Shown here: piece after piece, positions 27,101 through 35,370 of the stretch
How the letters are laid out: the number at the start of each line of letters is the position of its first letter
Position numbering within the stretch: position 1 is the stretch's first letter
Source of the DNA: Mytilus californianus
Lineage: Eukaryota > Mollusca > Bivalvia > Mytilida > Mytilidae
NCBI RefSeq assembly: GCF_021869535.1
Contig: NW_026262593.1
Location: 60,844,318-60,908,317 of the forward strand
Length of the DNA: 64,000 nt
Direction: 5' to 3'
Program-made: the position numbers and the translations under genes
The notes under the pieces: model-generated
Told to the model about the DNA's origin: nothing
The model's input: the letters and a program-made list of their open reading frames with translations, nothing else
The model's database searches: none

Positions 27101-27235
27101 GAAAAAAAAGAAAAAAAAACACTAACGATTTGGCATTAAAAAATGAAAAAGAAAAACTTACAAATAGAGTGTAAGAATGAACAGAAGAATTGAGATTATC
27201 CATGAAGAGATATTTACCAGACCAAGAACTTCCAT
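6059..27235 (-). CDS. Cytochrome P450, CYP3 clan (CYP3A-like), complete 14-exon gene
   Basis: This is a heme-thiolate monooxygenase anchored in the endoplasmic reticulum, using NADPH-P450 reductase electrons to oxidise lipophilic substrates. Fourteen exons joined by GT-AG introns in matching phase give 515 residues, close to the usual length of about 500 for CYP3A. In order: a hydrophobic N-terminal anchor (residues 2-25), the proline hinge [12 protein letters not shown], the C-helix WKFIR (128-132), the I-helix GAGYDTT (324-330), the K-helix EVLR (381-384), the PERF-type motif FDPERF, and the heme loop [10 protein letters not shown] with ligand Cys461. No stop or frameshift is seen in any exon, so the gene looks functional. 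The CYP3-clan call rests on blocks such as [16 protein letters not shown] and FIPKD; the exact subfamily (CYP3A-like, CYP30-like or other) cannot be fixed by eye. Introns of 0.65 to 3.4 kb are full of repeats. The only recognisable neighbour is the SLCO gene, divergently oriented 23 kb away. Confidence 0.95.
6520..6665 (-). repeat. Fragment of RT-element 3' tail
   Basis: The stretch ACCCCCGGTTTTTGGTTGGG through TTGTCAGTTC is the complement of the tail segment at 28490-28630. It lies in the last P450 intron. Confidence 0.55.
7425..8507. repeat. Bivalve GGGCAATAACT tandem repeat element
   Basis: It starts GAGGCTCTAAAGAGCCTGTG and ends at CGGCCAGATGAGCTAAA. Inside are about five units of 145-155 bp, each with a TTAAAGGGCAATAACT-like core, a GAGTCG motif and a TTTTCAAGATAATAG-like motif. 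It is non-coding, lies within P450 intron 13 and accounts for much of that intron's length. Similar elements lie at 37290-37860. Confidence 0.65.
8580..8700. repeat. Diverged fragment of GCGCGTTTCGTCTAC repeat family
   Basis: The blocks TTTTGATTCGAACGC and TTTAGACGCAAAGCTCGTCT are a decayed, complementary copy of the family seen at 22008-22400, 33325-33672 and 53850-54005. Confidence 0.4.
9270..9545 (-). repeat. Dispersed GCCAATGAGACAAC-family repeat
   Basis: A minus-strand copy of the commonest short repeat here. Landmarks are GTTGAAGGCCGTACGGTTA and the ending CATACCACATCTCCTC. Because it starts right after P450 exon 13, reading through it gives a misleading extension of the P450 frame. 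Confidence 0.6.
9575..9737 (-). CDS. P450 exon 13 (heme-binding loop)
   Basis: This exon encodes residues 437-491. [18 protein letters not shown] is the heme signature F-x-x-G-x-R-x-C-x-G with axial ligand Cys461. [15 protein letters not shown] follows. The reading frame stays open past the donor GTAGGT at 9574 into intronic repeat, which would give a false C-terminus. The true continuation is exon 14, reached in phase 0. Confidence 0.95.
11210..11347 (-). CDS. P450 exon 12 (beta region and PERF)
   Basis: This exon encodes residues 391-437: [19 protein letters not shown], then [20 protein letters not shown], with the Arg of the PERF motif split across the intron. The acceptor is CACAG and the donor GTAACA. 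The spacing from ExxR is normal for the family. Confidence 0.95.
12295..12383 (-). CDS. P450 exon 11 (K-helix ExxR)
   Basis: This exon encodes residues 362-390 and two bases of Arg391: [19 protein letters not shown], then [10 protein letters not shown]. Glu381 and Arg384 are the invariant ExxR pair. The acceptor is TTCCAG and the donor GTAAAT. Confidence 0.95.
12434..12807. mobile_element. TTAA-flanked MITE, copy 1
   Basis: Flanked by TTAA at 12430-12433 and 12808-12811, with termini TGATGTTCCCTCC (left, diverged) and AGCGAACATCC (right). It shares the TATCTCGAAAA and AACAGTCTTTTAAAAAGCTT blocks with the copies at 18540 and 57624. The TTAA target suits piggyBac or Kolobok. It lies in P450 intron 10. 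Confidence 0.6.
14111..14268 (-). CDS. P450 exon 10 (I-helix, oxygen activation)
   Basis: This exon encodes residues 309-361. [20 protein letters not shown] contains the I-helix motif A-G-x-D-T-T with Thr329/330, the proton-relay and oxygen-activation residues. The J-helix block [13 protein letters not shown] follows. The exon starts at a weaker acceptor (TGAAG) chosen because the phase from exon 9 demands it. The donor is GTATGA. Confidence 0.95.
14395..14570 (-). repeat. Fragment of RT-element 3' tail
   Basis: CATGACCCCCGGTTTTTGTG through TTGAATGCCTCTTTGGTATC is the complement of the tail at 28455-28630. Intronic, within the P450 gene. Confidence 0.55.
15000..15300 (+). repeat. Dispersed repeat with TGACTTGGTACAGG block
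   Basis: A low-complexity A-rich lead with ATAAATCGATTGAGAAAA is followed by CTGACTTGGTACAGG and AACCTGGTTTTGTGGCTAG. It is related to the family at 19465-19860, 62940-63145 and 63405-63625. P450 intronic. Confidence 0.5.
15640..15795 (-). repeat. Dispersed GCCAATGAGACAAC-family repeat, fragment
   Basis: CGTGTTGAAGGTCGTACTTTG through GTTGTCTCATTGGCACTCAT and ACCACATCTTCTTA, on the minus strand, inside P450 intron 9. Confidence 0.6.
16164..16284 (-). CDS. P450 exon 9
   Basis: This exon encodes residues 269-308 and one base of Gly309: [18 protein letters not shown], matching the conserved D-F-x-Q-L-M helix H region, then a charged variable loop. The acceptor is TTTCAG and the donor GTATTA. 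The phase-1 end fits the acceptor of exon 10 exactly. Confidence 0.92.
17201..17328 (-). CDS. P450 exon 8 (F-G region)
   Basis: This exon encodes residues 226-268: [19 protein letters not shown], then [18 protein letters not shown]. This is the F-G loop and substrate-access region, which in the CYP3 family touches the membrane. The acceptor is ATTTAG and the donor GTAAGT, in phase 0. Confidence 0.93.
18003..18151 (-). CDS. P450 exon 7
   Basis: This exon encodes residues 176-226. [20 protein letters not shown] is the helix E region, strongly typical of CYP3A (consensus Y-S-x-D-V-I-x-S-T-A-F-G). [11 protein letters not shown] follows. The acceptor is TTTCAG and the donor GTAAGT; it ends with one base of Met226. 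Confidence 0.95.
18265..18490. repeat. Tandem repeat, five copies of about 45 bp
   Basis: Each unit reads TTTAGAAGAATGTCCATTTG, then TTCGGTTATT, then a T-rich spacer of variable length. Copies begin near 18288, 18330, 18371, 18413 and 18453. Located in P450 intron 6, next to a truncated TTAA MITE. Confidence 0.8.
18540..18800. mobile_element. TTAA-flanked MITE, copy 2, truncated
   Basis: Left TTAA at 18536-18539, followed by GGATGTTCGCTTGCC. Internal blocks include CAGATTTTCGGAATCCTCTG and TTATATCTCGAAAACAAGC. The right inverted terminus is missing; homology fades around 18760. Confidence 0.55.
18935..19135 (-). repeat. Dispersed GCCAATGAGACAAC-family repeat, diverged
   Basis: Landmarks are GGCAATTGGGTTTCTC, ATGGTATGGGCCATCCTC and CCACATTTTCTTA. 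Strongly decayed copy within the P450 gene. Confidence 0.4.
19170..19320 (-). repeat. Tail fragment of second RT family
   Basis: AGAATGGAAACGGAGAATGT, GAACAACCCGACCGAAGAG and CCGCACCCGGAGACGGG are the complement of the tail at 43325-43475 and 56180-56330. Confidence 0.6.
19349..19437 (-). CDS. P450 exon 6
   Basis: This exon encodes residues 147-175 and two bases of Glu176: [19 protein letters not shown] followed by an acidic stretch. It matches the helix D region that follows the FTSGKLK block in CYP3A (pattern M-x-P-I, D-x-L-V). The acceptor is TACTAG and the donor GTAAGT. Confidence 0.9.
19465..19860 (+). repeat. Dispersed repeat with GACATGGTACAGG block
   Basis: AATACTGAACTCCGAGGAAA, AACTGTCATATTCCTGACAT and AAATGGTGGATTGAGCCTGG mark a long copy of the family that also brackets SLCO exon 7. 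It sits just upstream of P450 exon 6 in transcript order. Confidence 0.6.
19916..20043. repeat. 30-bp tandem repeat, four copies
   Basis: Four nearly identical copies of a 30-bp unit (GAATATTTACCTAGTAGGTT, then TGATGGAAGG); the third differs by one base. The near identity implies recent expansion or active homogenisation. In P450 intron 5. Confidence 0.92.
20482..20598 (-). CDS. P450 exon 5 (C-helix)
   Basis: This exon encodes residues 108-146 in phase 0 at both ends. It holds [12 protein letters not shown], whose Trp128 and Arg132 form the WxxxR heme-propionate contact, and then PTFTSGKLK, a hallmark block of CYP3A-type enzymes. The acceptor is TTGTAG and the donor GTATGT. Confidence 0.95.
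21394..21490 (-). CDS. P450 exon 4
   Basis: This exon encodes residues 75-107, including [18 protein letters not shown] and the block YQTFTNR, which matches the CYP3A pattern of a G-x-x-P-V-L strand followed by F-T-N-R before helix B'. The acceptor is TTGCAG and the donor GTAAGT. A short dispersed repeat begins about 45 bases upstream of the acceptor. Confidence 0.93.
21663..22690. repeat. Nest of three repeat families
   Basis: An outer element starts with AATATGTGTTCATAGAACAC (21665) and resumes with TTTAACCCGATACGAGACGG to about 22680, matching the intact relative at 51145-51430. Inside it lie an RT-tail copy (21823-22000), a GCGCGTTTCGTCTAC-family copy (22012-22375) and another RT-tail copy (22463-22590). 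The order implies successive insertions into one host repeat in P450 intron 3. Confidence 0.6.
23232..23284 (-). CDS. P450 exon 3
   Basis: A 53-base exon encoding residues 58-74 and part of 75: [18 protein letters not shown]. The KYG block is the conserved helix A/beta-1 region of CYP3-clan enzymes. The acceptor is TTGTAG and the donor GTACGT; the split Gly codon is completed by exon 4. Confidence 0.9.
23440..23870 (+). mobile_element. 5'-truncated copy of RT element (3' tail)
   Basis: AGTTTACGGACGCCATCACG, GAGTTGGTTGAGTG and the run to CCTTTGGTATCTTTCGCCTC TC are the sense-strand equivalent of 28455-28860. It includes the last codons of the RT reading frame and the full tail. P450 intron 2. 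Confidence 0.7.
25281..25377 (-). CDS. P450 exon 2 (proline hinge)
   Basis: This exon completes the split codon 25 and encodes residues to 57. It carries [16 protein letters not shown], the basic stop-transfer and proline-rich hinge that orients the P450 fold after the anchor. The acceptor is CACCAG and the donor GTAATA; the exon ends in phase 0. Confidence 0.93.
25560..26050. repeat. Pair of related repeat segments
   Basis: CATGTCAAACAAGAAAC and GGGATCTCGACCGTT (near 25595-25640) reappear as GCCAAACAAGAAAATAT and GGTCGGGATGCGAACC (near 26000-26040) in direct orientation about 400 bases apart. Function and family are not recognised. Confidence 0.4.
26340..26800 (+). repeat. Tail fragment of second RT family
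   Basis: CAAACTCGGACTTCTGTTAA, GGGGGAGGGTTGAGATC, CCTCCGGGTGCGG and TTTGGTCGGGTTATTGTC follow the same order as the tails at 43080-43475 and 55940-56330. P450 intron 1. Confidence 0.65.
26984..27057. repeat. 35-bp direct duplication
   Basis: AAAATTCCCCTTCAGTTGTA followed by ATACC(T/A)TATTTATGCT occurs twice in tandem with a single difference, immediately downstream of P450 exon 1. Confidence 0.85.
27162..27235 (-). CDS. P450 exon 1 (start codon, membrane anchor)
   Basis: This exon encodes residues 1-24 plus two bases of codon 25. It starts [19 protein letters not shown], a hydrophobic stretch suited to a microsomal signal anchor. The donor is GTAAGT, reading away from 27161. This ATG was chosen because the anchor runs straight into the exon 2 hinge and no upstream in-frame coding is needed. 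An upstream untranslated exon cannot be excluded. Confidence 0.88.
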
Positions 27236-28454
27236 GTCTACAATGTTATAAATAAATCTCTATTCGTCAACATTGACAAGTATTTAACAGATCGGGAACA
27301 CTACCTTATATGGATATGTTCAAGACTCAATTGATTATGATACACAGGTAATTAAAATCTTTAAATCACGTTTGTGTTTTGATACGATACTCGCAATTAA
27401 GATCTAATTTGTCAACCTCAGCGTCGAGTATATACCATTTCGTAGCACGTCTAATACCTATTCAAATAAGTATGGTGAAATAAAAAGGTTAAAAAACAGG
27501 TCGTGTAAATATATGTGTGTCCTAGATCACAGACATTTTTATTGATTTCAGTACTTCCGTAACTGTAACTGTACATGTCTACAAATTGAGTCTTTGAAAG
27601 CTACACGGATTAGGTACATTACCAAATATTGACTTAGTAAGCGTACTGAAAATTAAACTTTAACTAAAAATGTTCTGTTGTGTTGAATTTTTTACATTGA
27701 ATCGGAACGGTTACTCCCGTTAAAGAGGCACTAATACACACATAACAAGTAATTATAATCTAAAAGTTCGAAATAATTGATCGAAAATGCAAAAAAAAAA
27801 AAACGATGCCGTTTGGTCCACTAACAACAGAGATAATTGCGTGTAAAATTCAACTATGTTTACCTTAGGAAAATCCAATGAACGCTTCTTCCGGAAACAG
27901 TACTAAAAATAAATCTACCGGAAGTGACGCACACTTGGTCACTTCTTCTCATCTAAACGTTGATGAATATTGAACTTTCTGTTGATCGTGGATTATAAAA
28001 AGCACTTCCAAATATTTTTTATTGAGTCGAGAATAAATATTGTTTATATTTACATCTACGTGAAGTTGCAGAACAACTTGACAAAATATGACGGTAGGGC
28101 TTCTTATCTCTGTAATAAAAATTTCAAGTTTAAAAACCGGGTATTCACAATACCTTTTTAATAATGGTTAGTATCAAACTATAAAGTACATCAATTTATA
28201 AACAACAGGTGGCATGTCTGCATGGCTAAGTTGTTAATTACCTGAGTAGAGGGATAATAGCTACTGATTACCCTGTTTGATCTTTATTACTCTACAGGAT
28301 GTTTAATGAGTCAAAGTATGGACTGTTTTAATTACCAGGATCAATTTTGTTATTACTTTATTACTTTAAAGGGGCATTAGCTGTCAAAATTATGCTCACC
28401 GATTTGACTCAAATTCTCATATTTGATTTATAACAAACTAAAACGTATTTCCAA
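27236..28454. other. Upstream flank of P450 gene
   Basis: No exon or recognised repeat. This interval should contain the P450 5' leader and promoter. A TATATA run at 27429-27434 is the only TATA-like match near the start codon but is weak evidence in such AT-rich DNA. Confidence 0.4.
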
Positions 28455-30003
28455 GAGGGGCGAAAGATACCAGAGGGACAGTCAAACTCATAGATCGAAA
28501 ATAAACTGACAACGCCATGGCTAAAAAATAAAAAAAAGACAAACAGACAAATAATAGTACACAAGACATAACATAGAAAACTTAAGACTAAGCAACATGA
28601 ACCCCACCAAAAACTGGGGTGATCTCAGGTGCCCCGGAAGGGTAAACAGATCCTGCTCCACATGTGGCATCCGTCGTGTTGCTCATGTTATTACAAATCC
28701 GGTAAATAGTCTAATTCGGTAGGTCACATTCGTGGTATAAAAAGGGAGTGGATTGTAATTACGACATAAGGAACATATCCGATATCATCTGTGAAACGGT
28801 TATTCCATAACGGTCAACCAACTCGTGATGGCGTCCGTAAAATTTACAAAGGGATGATTTCAACTTCACCATTTGGAACTCTTGGTTTAATAGCTTCCTT
28901 GTGAGCAGCAATCCTCTATCAACGAAATCATGATAGGAAACACAAGCCCGGAAATATCGTATCAATTGGGAGATATATACTCCGTATGCAGGCGCTGCGG
29001 GTGGTTGCTACATAGAAATGGAAAGTTCACAATAGGGAAGCTGAAATTATCTCTTTTGTCGTAAAGTTTTGTTTTCAACCGACCCTCGTTGTCAACTTCT
29101 AGATGTAAGTCAAGATATGAGGCAGACTTAACTGTATCTGTTGTATCCTTTATCTCTAGTTCGATGAGATAAATGCGTTCAACATAGTCACCAAATTTTG
29201 AATTATTTAGTGAGAGAACATCATCTATATAGCGGAAAGTAAAGTTAAAGGATATTGCTAACTTCTTATCTTTCTTCTTAAAGAAGTTCCTGTATGAAGT
29301 CATCCTCATGATAATAAAAAAACAAGTCTGCAAGAAGAGGAGCACAATTGGTTCCCATTTGAATGCCGACAGTCTGTTGAAAAACACGTTCTCCAAACGT
29401 AACAAATATGTTGTCAATCAAGAAATCAAGCATCTTGATAATGTCAGTTTCAGAGAATTTTTTGTTTGAATCAGAGTGATTCTTTACAAAGTAGGATTTA
29501 TCCCTCCCCAAAACAAGATACTTGTATCTACGTTCGCCATTCTTTTTTATGAAAGAAAACAATACCAACTCTTTCAATTTGTCTTTTGATTTGGAATGGG
29601 GAATACTTGTGTAAAGTGTAGAAAAGTCAAATGTTTTAATACTATTGCAAGAAGAGAGAGTCTTAGATTGTATGTACTCTAAAAGATCTTTGGAAATTTT
29701 TAGTATCCACATCTGATTCACGCCACCTCTCGAATAGGCAGTTTCTAAATAAATTTGAAGCCCAGCTTTGATTGCTGATAAAATAGATGTTAATAATTTA
29801 GAAAGAGGTTTCGTGGAGCAATTGGAAGACCAAGCAATATACCGTTGTTTGTAAGGACACTTATGTGCTTTAGGTATCCAATACAGTGATGGAAGATCCA
29901 GTTCTTCATCTTTAGTTGAAATTCCAAAGGAACATAGAACAGACCTATGATTATCCAGGATTTCCTCTTTGGTAAGTGTCGTGAGGGTATATGTTTCAAG
30001 TTA
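28455..30003 (-). mobile_element. Decayed reverse transcriptase element, probably Penelope-type
   Basis: Read on the minus strand, three or more frames hold one RT: IKTFDFSTLYTSIPH (fingers), GIQMGTNCAPLLADLFF (motif B), FRYIDDVLSLNNSKF (catalytic YIDD), SASYLDLHLEVDNEGRL, then [20 protein letters not shown] near the end. Frameshifts near 29300, 28965 and 29750 break it, so it is dead. The 3' tail (28455-28758) ends with the AAGAGGGGCGAAAGATACC core. Known relatives of this RT type are abundant in bivalves. The Penelope affinity is inferred from the F-D-x-S-x-L-Y-T-x-I-P pattern; no GIY-YIG endonuclease was seen. The 5' part is missing beyond about 30000. Confidence 0.8.
28759..29999 (-). pseudogene. 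Reverse transcriptase coding remnant (frameshifted)
   Basis: These are the coding pieces of the element above in element order: 29790-29999 (N-terminal fragment with LTNNGILLGLP), 29278-29721 (fingers to motif B), 28962-29417 (YIDD catalytic part) and 28759-28965 (C-terminal KFYGR block). The overlaps between open frames mark frameshifts. No ATG of a full protein is preserved. Confidence 0.8.
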
Positions 30004-31159
30004 TTAAAAGTCTAAAAGAAACAATTTACAATGCATGCTCTCGATAATATGTATCAGCATTTCGTGTGTATTTCAGTCTAGAGGCCATCTAATTAATCAT
30101 CGAGGTGACCTTCGACTGTCATATAACCCGATATAAACATAAATATAGAAATAAATAGATAGCCAAAACGTGCAATTGGATTTCATATTAACGGTGTTTA
30201 CCTGTATAAGAATGAATTTTTGTAGATCGAACCAGTCAACCAAATAGTTTACTCTTGTTTAACTTTCAATGTTGACATTCTTTTCCTTTTAGCACATACT
30301 CACAACTTCTCGTCCAATCAAATTGCTAGAATTTGTCTTATAATTTTCATAGTACATAATTTTTCCGTGTACTAATTAACTACGCATGAATGACCACAAG
30401 GATAAGATTTCATTGTATCGTAATCAAGATATTAAAACAAAAATTGCCACTGGCTATTTTGAAATAAAATGCTGTGTTCCAAATTAAATTAAATAGTTTG
30501 TAATATAGTTTTCACATTGATTTTTAAATATCCTGCTATTAAAATCTTTTGATCTAAAAAATGTTTTTGACGATTGCAAGTTTCTTTCATTTACATAAAG
30601 AGTAACACATATGGTTCTTTATACCTTGATTAGAGTACAACGCTATCTTAAAATTGTGATAATTTATCATCCATGCAATTACTTTGTACACAAAAAAGTT
30701 TGTTCTATGAAACCTTGGGAAGGAAAATTAAGGCAACTTGATCTATTTCGTCATGAATTGTTTGATTGATTGATTATTGGTTGCTTAATGTCCAGTGGCA
30801 AATATTTCATGCATGTTCAGGACGATGTCATGAATTGAAAAACCGTAATAATGTCTGAAGAGAATGTGTCACCTATATATATTAAATTAATAATAATGAT
30901 CCATTTTGTTACATCTTGTGATCCGTTTATTTGGCAATCGCCAATGGCAGTCAGCAGGGTTTAAGAACATCCGTTGTTCGACCTGTTAGTCAAATGCGTT
31001 TTGTTTAGATATACTTTTTCACTTTTTTGGTCTTTTGGAAAATGTTGTTTGTGCTGTATTTAGACCCCTCTACCAAGAAATTTGTTTTGCATGCACACGT
31101 TTAAAAATTGCGGTTTTTATCCAACGCAACCATAGGTTTGAACGTTGTTTTCAATTTAA
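30004..31159. other. Intergenic, no gene seen
   Basis: AT-rich sequence between the two retroelements, with one 60-bp dispersed element (30762-30838). No coding exon supported. Confidence 0.55.
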
Positions 31160-31169
31160 ACTTATTTAT

Positions 31170-32990
31170 ATATATATATATGTATATACATAATACACCA
31201 TTACATTCGTGGTACATTGTTTGACACCCAAAATATTTTTGCAAAAATCTATCTGAACTTTTTCAATATTCGGCGCTTTATATAAGCCCCATATCTCACT
31301 GTCATAGCATAAACCACTACTAATATACGTATCAAACAAATTCAAGTATGTGAAAACATTCAAATTTAAGGATGATACTTTTGATATCAAGGCAAACACC
31401 GCTTTCCTACCTTGCTCTGCTAATTTTTTCTGAGTTTTATAAAAATACTGTTATAATTCAACAGTACACCTAAGTAACAAAATCCATCAACAATGTCAAT
31501 AACATTACCATCAAAGTACCATTTTTCTTCTACCCTCACATTACCACCATTTCTAAATACCATAATTTTTGTTTTAGCATTGTTTGCAGTTTTGCCCAAT
31601 TTACGAGTGTACAATAAAAGTGTGTGTAACATATCTTGTAAGCTTTTTACAGAATCAGAAAACAGAATCATATCATCGGCATACATAAGCAAAAATAAAG
31701 ACAATTCCTGTACTTCAACTGTACTGGTGAACTGCTCTGAATAAAAACCATCAATTTGTACACATGCATGATTTCACATTTGCAGACATCGATTTAAGTA
31801 ATGATAAAAGTTTCCCTGTGATACCAATTTTTGACAATATCAACCATAAATTCTGCCTACATGCTGTATCAAACGCCTGTTTGTAGTCTACAAAACAGCA
31901 ATACAAACGATTCTTGCTGAAGAGTGTTTTCTGAATTACAGTTAATAAACTAAATATTGCATCAACTGTACTACTGCCCGGCCGAAATCCAAACTGTGCA
32001 TCAGTGATAATGTCATAGTTATCAGACCAAAGTAACAATCTCATATTCAAAATGAATGTGAACAATTTGGCCAAATTACTAACCAAACTTATGCCGCGAT
32101 AGTTTACCAGATCAGACGGATCGCCTTTTTTTTAAAAACTGGAACAAGTATCGCAACTGTCCATGTTGTCGGAAAGTAACCAGAAGACAATACCCTGTTG
32201 AACATTTCCTCTGAGAACGGTATAAGCACATCCTTATATTCGATTAACATTCGTTCAGAATCCCGTCAATTCCATGACTTTTACCACGTTTAAGTTTGGA
32301 AATACATTACACAATTTCGATCTGCGTAATAACACGGTCAAGTTGTTCGTGTGTAGCCTCGGTAATAGTGTCCTGAATACTCTGTGTGTCATTTATTATT
32401 GGAGTGTTACGTGAAGATAACTCTTTAAAATGTTAAAAAAATGACGAGAGGGGGACTTCTAAATTATTAGCGCGGTTCTCTTGAAACATTCTATAAAACG
32501 TTTTAGTGTCGCTTTTACGTAGATGCTCAAGCATGTCGCCCTCTTGACGTTTATACTGCCGTTTTAACTTATTTTCCAACACTTTGTATTGTCTCTTCGT
32601 AGTGTTAAGTCTTTGGTGATTTTCAACTTTTTTGTTTTTATGTTTTTATTAAACATATTTAACGCACTTAAATAAACATGACGAAGTCTTTGACACTCAC
32701 AATTAAACCATGGCTTATCAGAAGTTATACAAACAAATTTTCGGCTAGAACGTTGAGAGTCTTTCGATTTATTACTGGTACTTCTTAAAATCAATGTCCG
32801 TTAACTGGGTAGTACAAGTCTCAATATAATTGTCAATACCATCTTGTGATTTTTGAGCATCACAAAAAACTATTTGGCTGAGTAACCCACTATTCAAAAT
32901 TAAGGATTCGTTACACTGTTGTTTTAAGTTGTCGTTCCACCGAAAACTGTCAAATGTACTTGTAGATACATTTCGTTTTTTGTTGTTCAT
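31170..32990 (-). pseudogene. LINE reverse transcriptase remnant
   Basis: Pieces: 32772-32990 and 32564-32794 (linker with SDKPWFNCECQRLRHVYL), 31751-32086 (LAKLFTFILNMRLLLW, QFGFRPGSSTVDAIF, DYKQAFD), 31420-31704 (YADDMILFSDSVKSLQDML) and 31166-31399 (thumb-like SGLCYDSEIWG). Several frameshifts separate them. The region 32090-32560 is coding-derived but too decayed to follow. Confidence 0.8.
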
Positions 32991-32997
32991 GGGTATA

Positions 32998-34197
32998 TTA
33001 AGACAGTGTTATGCATTGTAGACGTATATGCAGAGGTGCATGATCACTGAACGCAGTAAAGTTACTAACTATAAATTGTTCCACAATGTGAAAATAGTCA
33101 AACGGTACAATAAGGTAATCAACGACACTCATACCACGCGAACCACAAAAAGTAAAATCGTTAGCCGTTCCATCTTTGTGTCGACCGTTCACAATTCGAA
33201 GTCCAGTACTTCTATACAAGTTTAACATTGTTACTCCATAATCATTGGTACCCTGATCTAGATTCCTTCGAACAGGTAAATTATTGTCACTTTTATAATT
33301 AAAAATGTGATTTAAATCGTCAAATAGTTATCAAAGGTACCAGGATTATAATTTAATACGCCAGACGCGCGTTTCGTCTACATAAGACTCATCAGTGACG
33401 CTCAGATCAAAATAGTTATAAAGCAAAACAAGTACAAAATTGAAGAGCATTGAGGACCCAAAATTCAAAAAAGTTGTGCCAAATACGGCTAAGGTAATCT
33501 ATTCCTGGGATAAGAAAATCCTTAGTTTTTCGAAATATTCAAAGTTTTGTAACAGGAAATTTATAAAAATGACCATATAATTGATATTCATGTCAACACC
33601 GAAGTGCTGACTTCTAGGCTGGTGATACCCTCGGAGACGGAGACGTCCACCAGCAGTGGCATCGACCTAGTGGTCAAAAATTGAAACATACAAACTATCA
33701 TGTGTAATAAAATCATTACCTATTGCAGTCCTTGCATTCATATCACCTAATAAAAATACTTTAGAAGACTCAGTTGAATATCTTTCAACAAAATTGATCA
33801 GTTCATAAAATATGTCACATTCGTACATTTTATAATAATTTGAAACAATTGGTGGTAAATAGACAAAACAAACATAATAATCTTGACCACAGATTGTCGC
33901 ATCTTTTGATACTTGTAACCATATAATTGTATCATTAAGAACTTTAACAACTTTGATAAAGTTAGAAAAAACAGTTTTTAATCATGAGGAGAATTCCACC
34001 TCCTATTTATATTCCCTTTTTAATAAAGGAACAGGTTTACTTATAAAACCATATAAAATTATAACATTATCATATGCATTATCAATCCAACACTCAGACA
34101 GAATAATAACATCATGAGAACTAATATCATTTAAAAAGTCAGATTCAGACAGTTTATCATGTAGACCACCATTGATATTCCAATACAAAAATGACAA
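32998..34197 (-). pseudogene. LINE endonuclease domain remnant, split by an insertion
   Basis: Pieces on the minus strand: 34003-34197 (FLYWNINGGLHDKLSESDFL, IILSECWID), 33675-33960 (YYVCFVYLPP, VFLLGDMNART) and 32998-33320 (GLRIVNGRHKDG, SVVDYLIV, SDHAPLHIRL). WNINGG, ECW, GDMNAR and SDHAPL are the ordered motifs of APE-type endonucleases. A frameshift lies near 34000 and a 348-bp repeat sits inside at 33325-33672. Confidence 0.8.
33325..33672 (+). mobile_element. 348-bp GCGCGTTTCGTCTAC-family insertion in LINE
   Basis: The insert starts TAGTTATCAAAGGTACC and ends GGCATCGACCTAGTG. Flanking GTCAAA copies at 33319-33324 and 33673-33678 are the target duplication. Removing insert and one copy rejoins the endonuclease frame, which proves the insertion is younger than the LINE. 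A related copy at 22012-22375 is permuted (its end runs into the TAGTTATCAAAG start), so the family can occur in tandem. No terminal inverted repeat or poly-A is seen; class unknown. Confidence 0.7.
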
Positions 34198-34845
34198 TGA
34201 TGAAATATTTCTCGATGTATCCTAATCAGCTTCAATATGCACATCGGCTAATAGTTCAAACCGGGACCCATTTTGAGAACTAGAAATAGCTTTCGGACTA
34301 CCAAGCTTTGAATGAATTCTGGACTTGGTTGCCTTCTTATTGGCACAAAACACCCTGGACCTGACTAAGCACCTGTTGTCAAATTATATGACTTGTGGAT
34401 GCTTTTTGTAGACCTACTCGATTTCGATTGAATGTTTATGCGTATGTTTTTGTTTATTTGTTCATCCGTATTTACAATTAGATGTCCTTCCTCATACAAT
34501 TTGTCCCTATAAGAGAAGCTAGTTTTCCTTCAAGTTTTGCTTTTTTGTAAATTGGAATCAAAGTTTTACTCTTTTCATGCACAGACTTTGGAAAATGTTC
34601 TGACATTGAAATTTTTGTACCCTTTAGCTTAGGAGAGCTTTTACGCACATTTTCCCTCTGCTGACGTAGCAAGAATTTAGCAACAGCAGGCCGTGACTTG
34701 GTAGTTGTGTGTTATCAGATTCTGTGTTACCAACACCTTTCTTTCCCATCCTATAAGCAGTAGAAATTTCAACTGGTTCAGAAATAGACAAACTCGTAAA
34801 ACAAAAGTGTTAATGATATCAACACATTCTTCACCTTCCCCCTCC

Positions 34846-35370
34846 TCAACACCCAAAAAACAGTAAATTGTCCCTTAGATTTGCACACCTAAGGATTCCA
34901 AATTGCGCAGAAATTTCCTTGTTAACAGAACGTAGCTGGACCATTTCAGTAGCAATGCCATCAACATCGGATTTATTTTTTTCAAAACTTTCAGAAATAA
35001 AGTGTTGACTTCCCTCGATATCACCTATAGGCTGAACGAGACAGTCGACATCATATTTCATTAGCGACATTTTAGAGTCAATGCTTTTCACAGAAGATTT
35101 TGTTTCATCTACTGATGTCATTTTTGTGGCTAGGTCGTTTATCTTTTTTATAAGGTCGGCCATCCACGGTGGCGAGCTTGAATATGAATAAGCTAAAGGG
35201 AATATAGTTATACCGGGTGATGAAGACTGTTGAAAATGATAGTGGTGAGATTGCTGTGAAACCATACTAAATGGGTTTGGGATTTGCGAAGGTAATGTTG
35301 CTGAAAAATTAAACGACCTAGAACTTGAACTTGTTGTTTGGGACATACTCAAAATGGCGGACGAATCCAC
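34846..35370 (-). pseudogene. LINE ORF1 protein remnant
   Basis: This 174-residue frame starts with a Ser/Gln-rich N-terminus (SQIPNPFSMVSQQSHHYHF) followed by a heptad-rich region (MADLIKKINDLATKMTSVDE onward) that looks like a trimerising coiled coil, as in LINE ORF1 RNA chaperones. It continues out of frame at 34478-34672 with a basic segment (MLRQQRENVRKSSPKLKGTK). ORF1 assignment rests on position upstream of the endonuclease and the coiled coil. Confidence 0.6.

Noticed and set aside
27429-27434. TATA box of the P450 gene
   Set aside because: A six-base TATATA in DNA this AT-rich is not evidence without a mapped transcription start.
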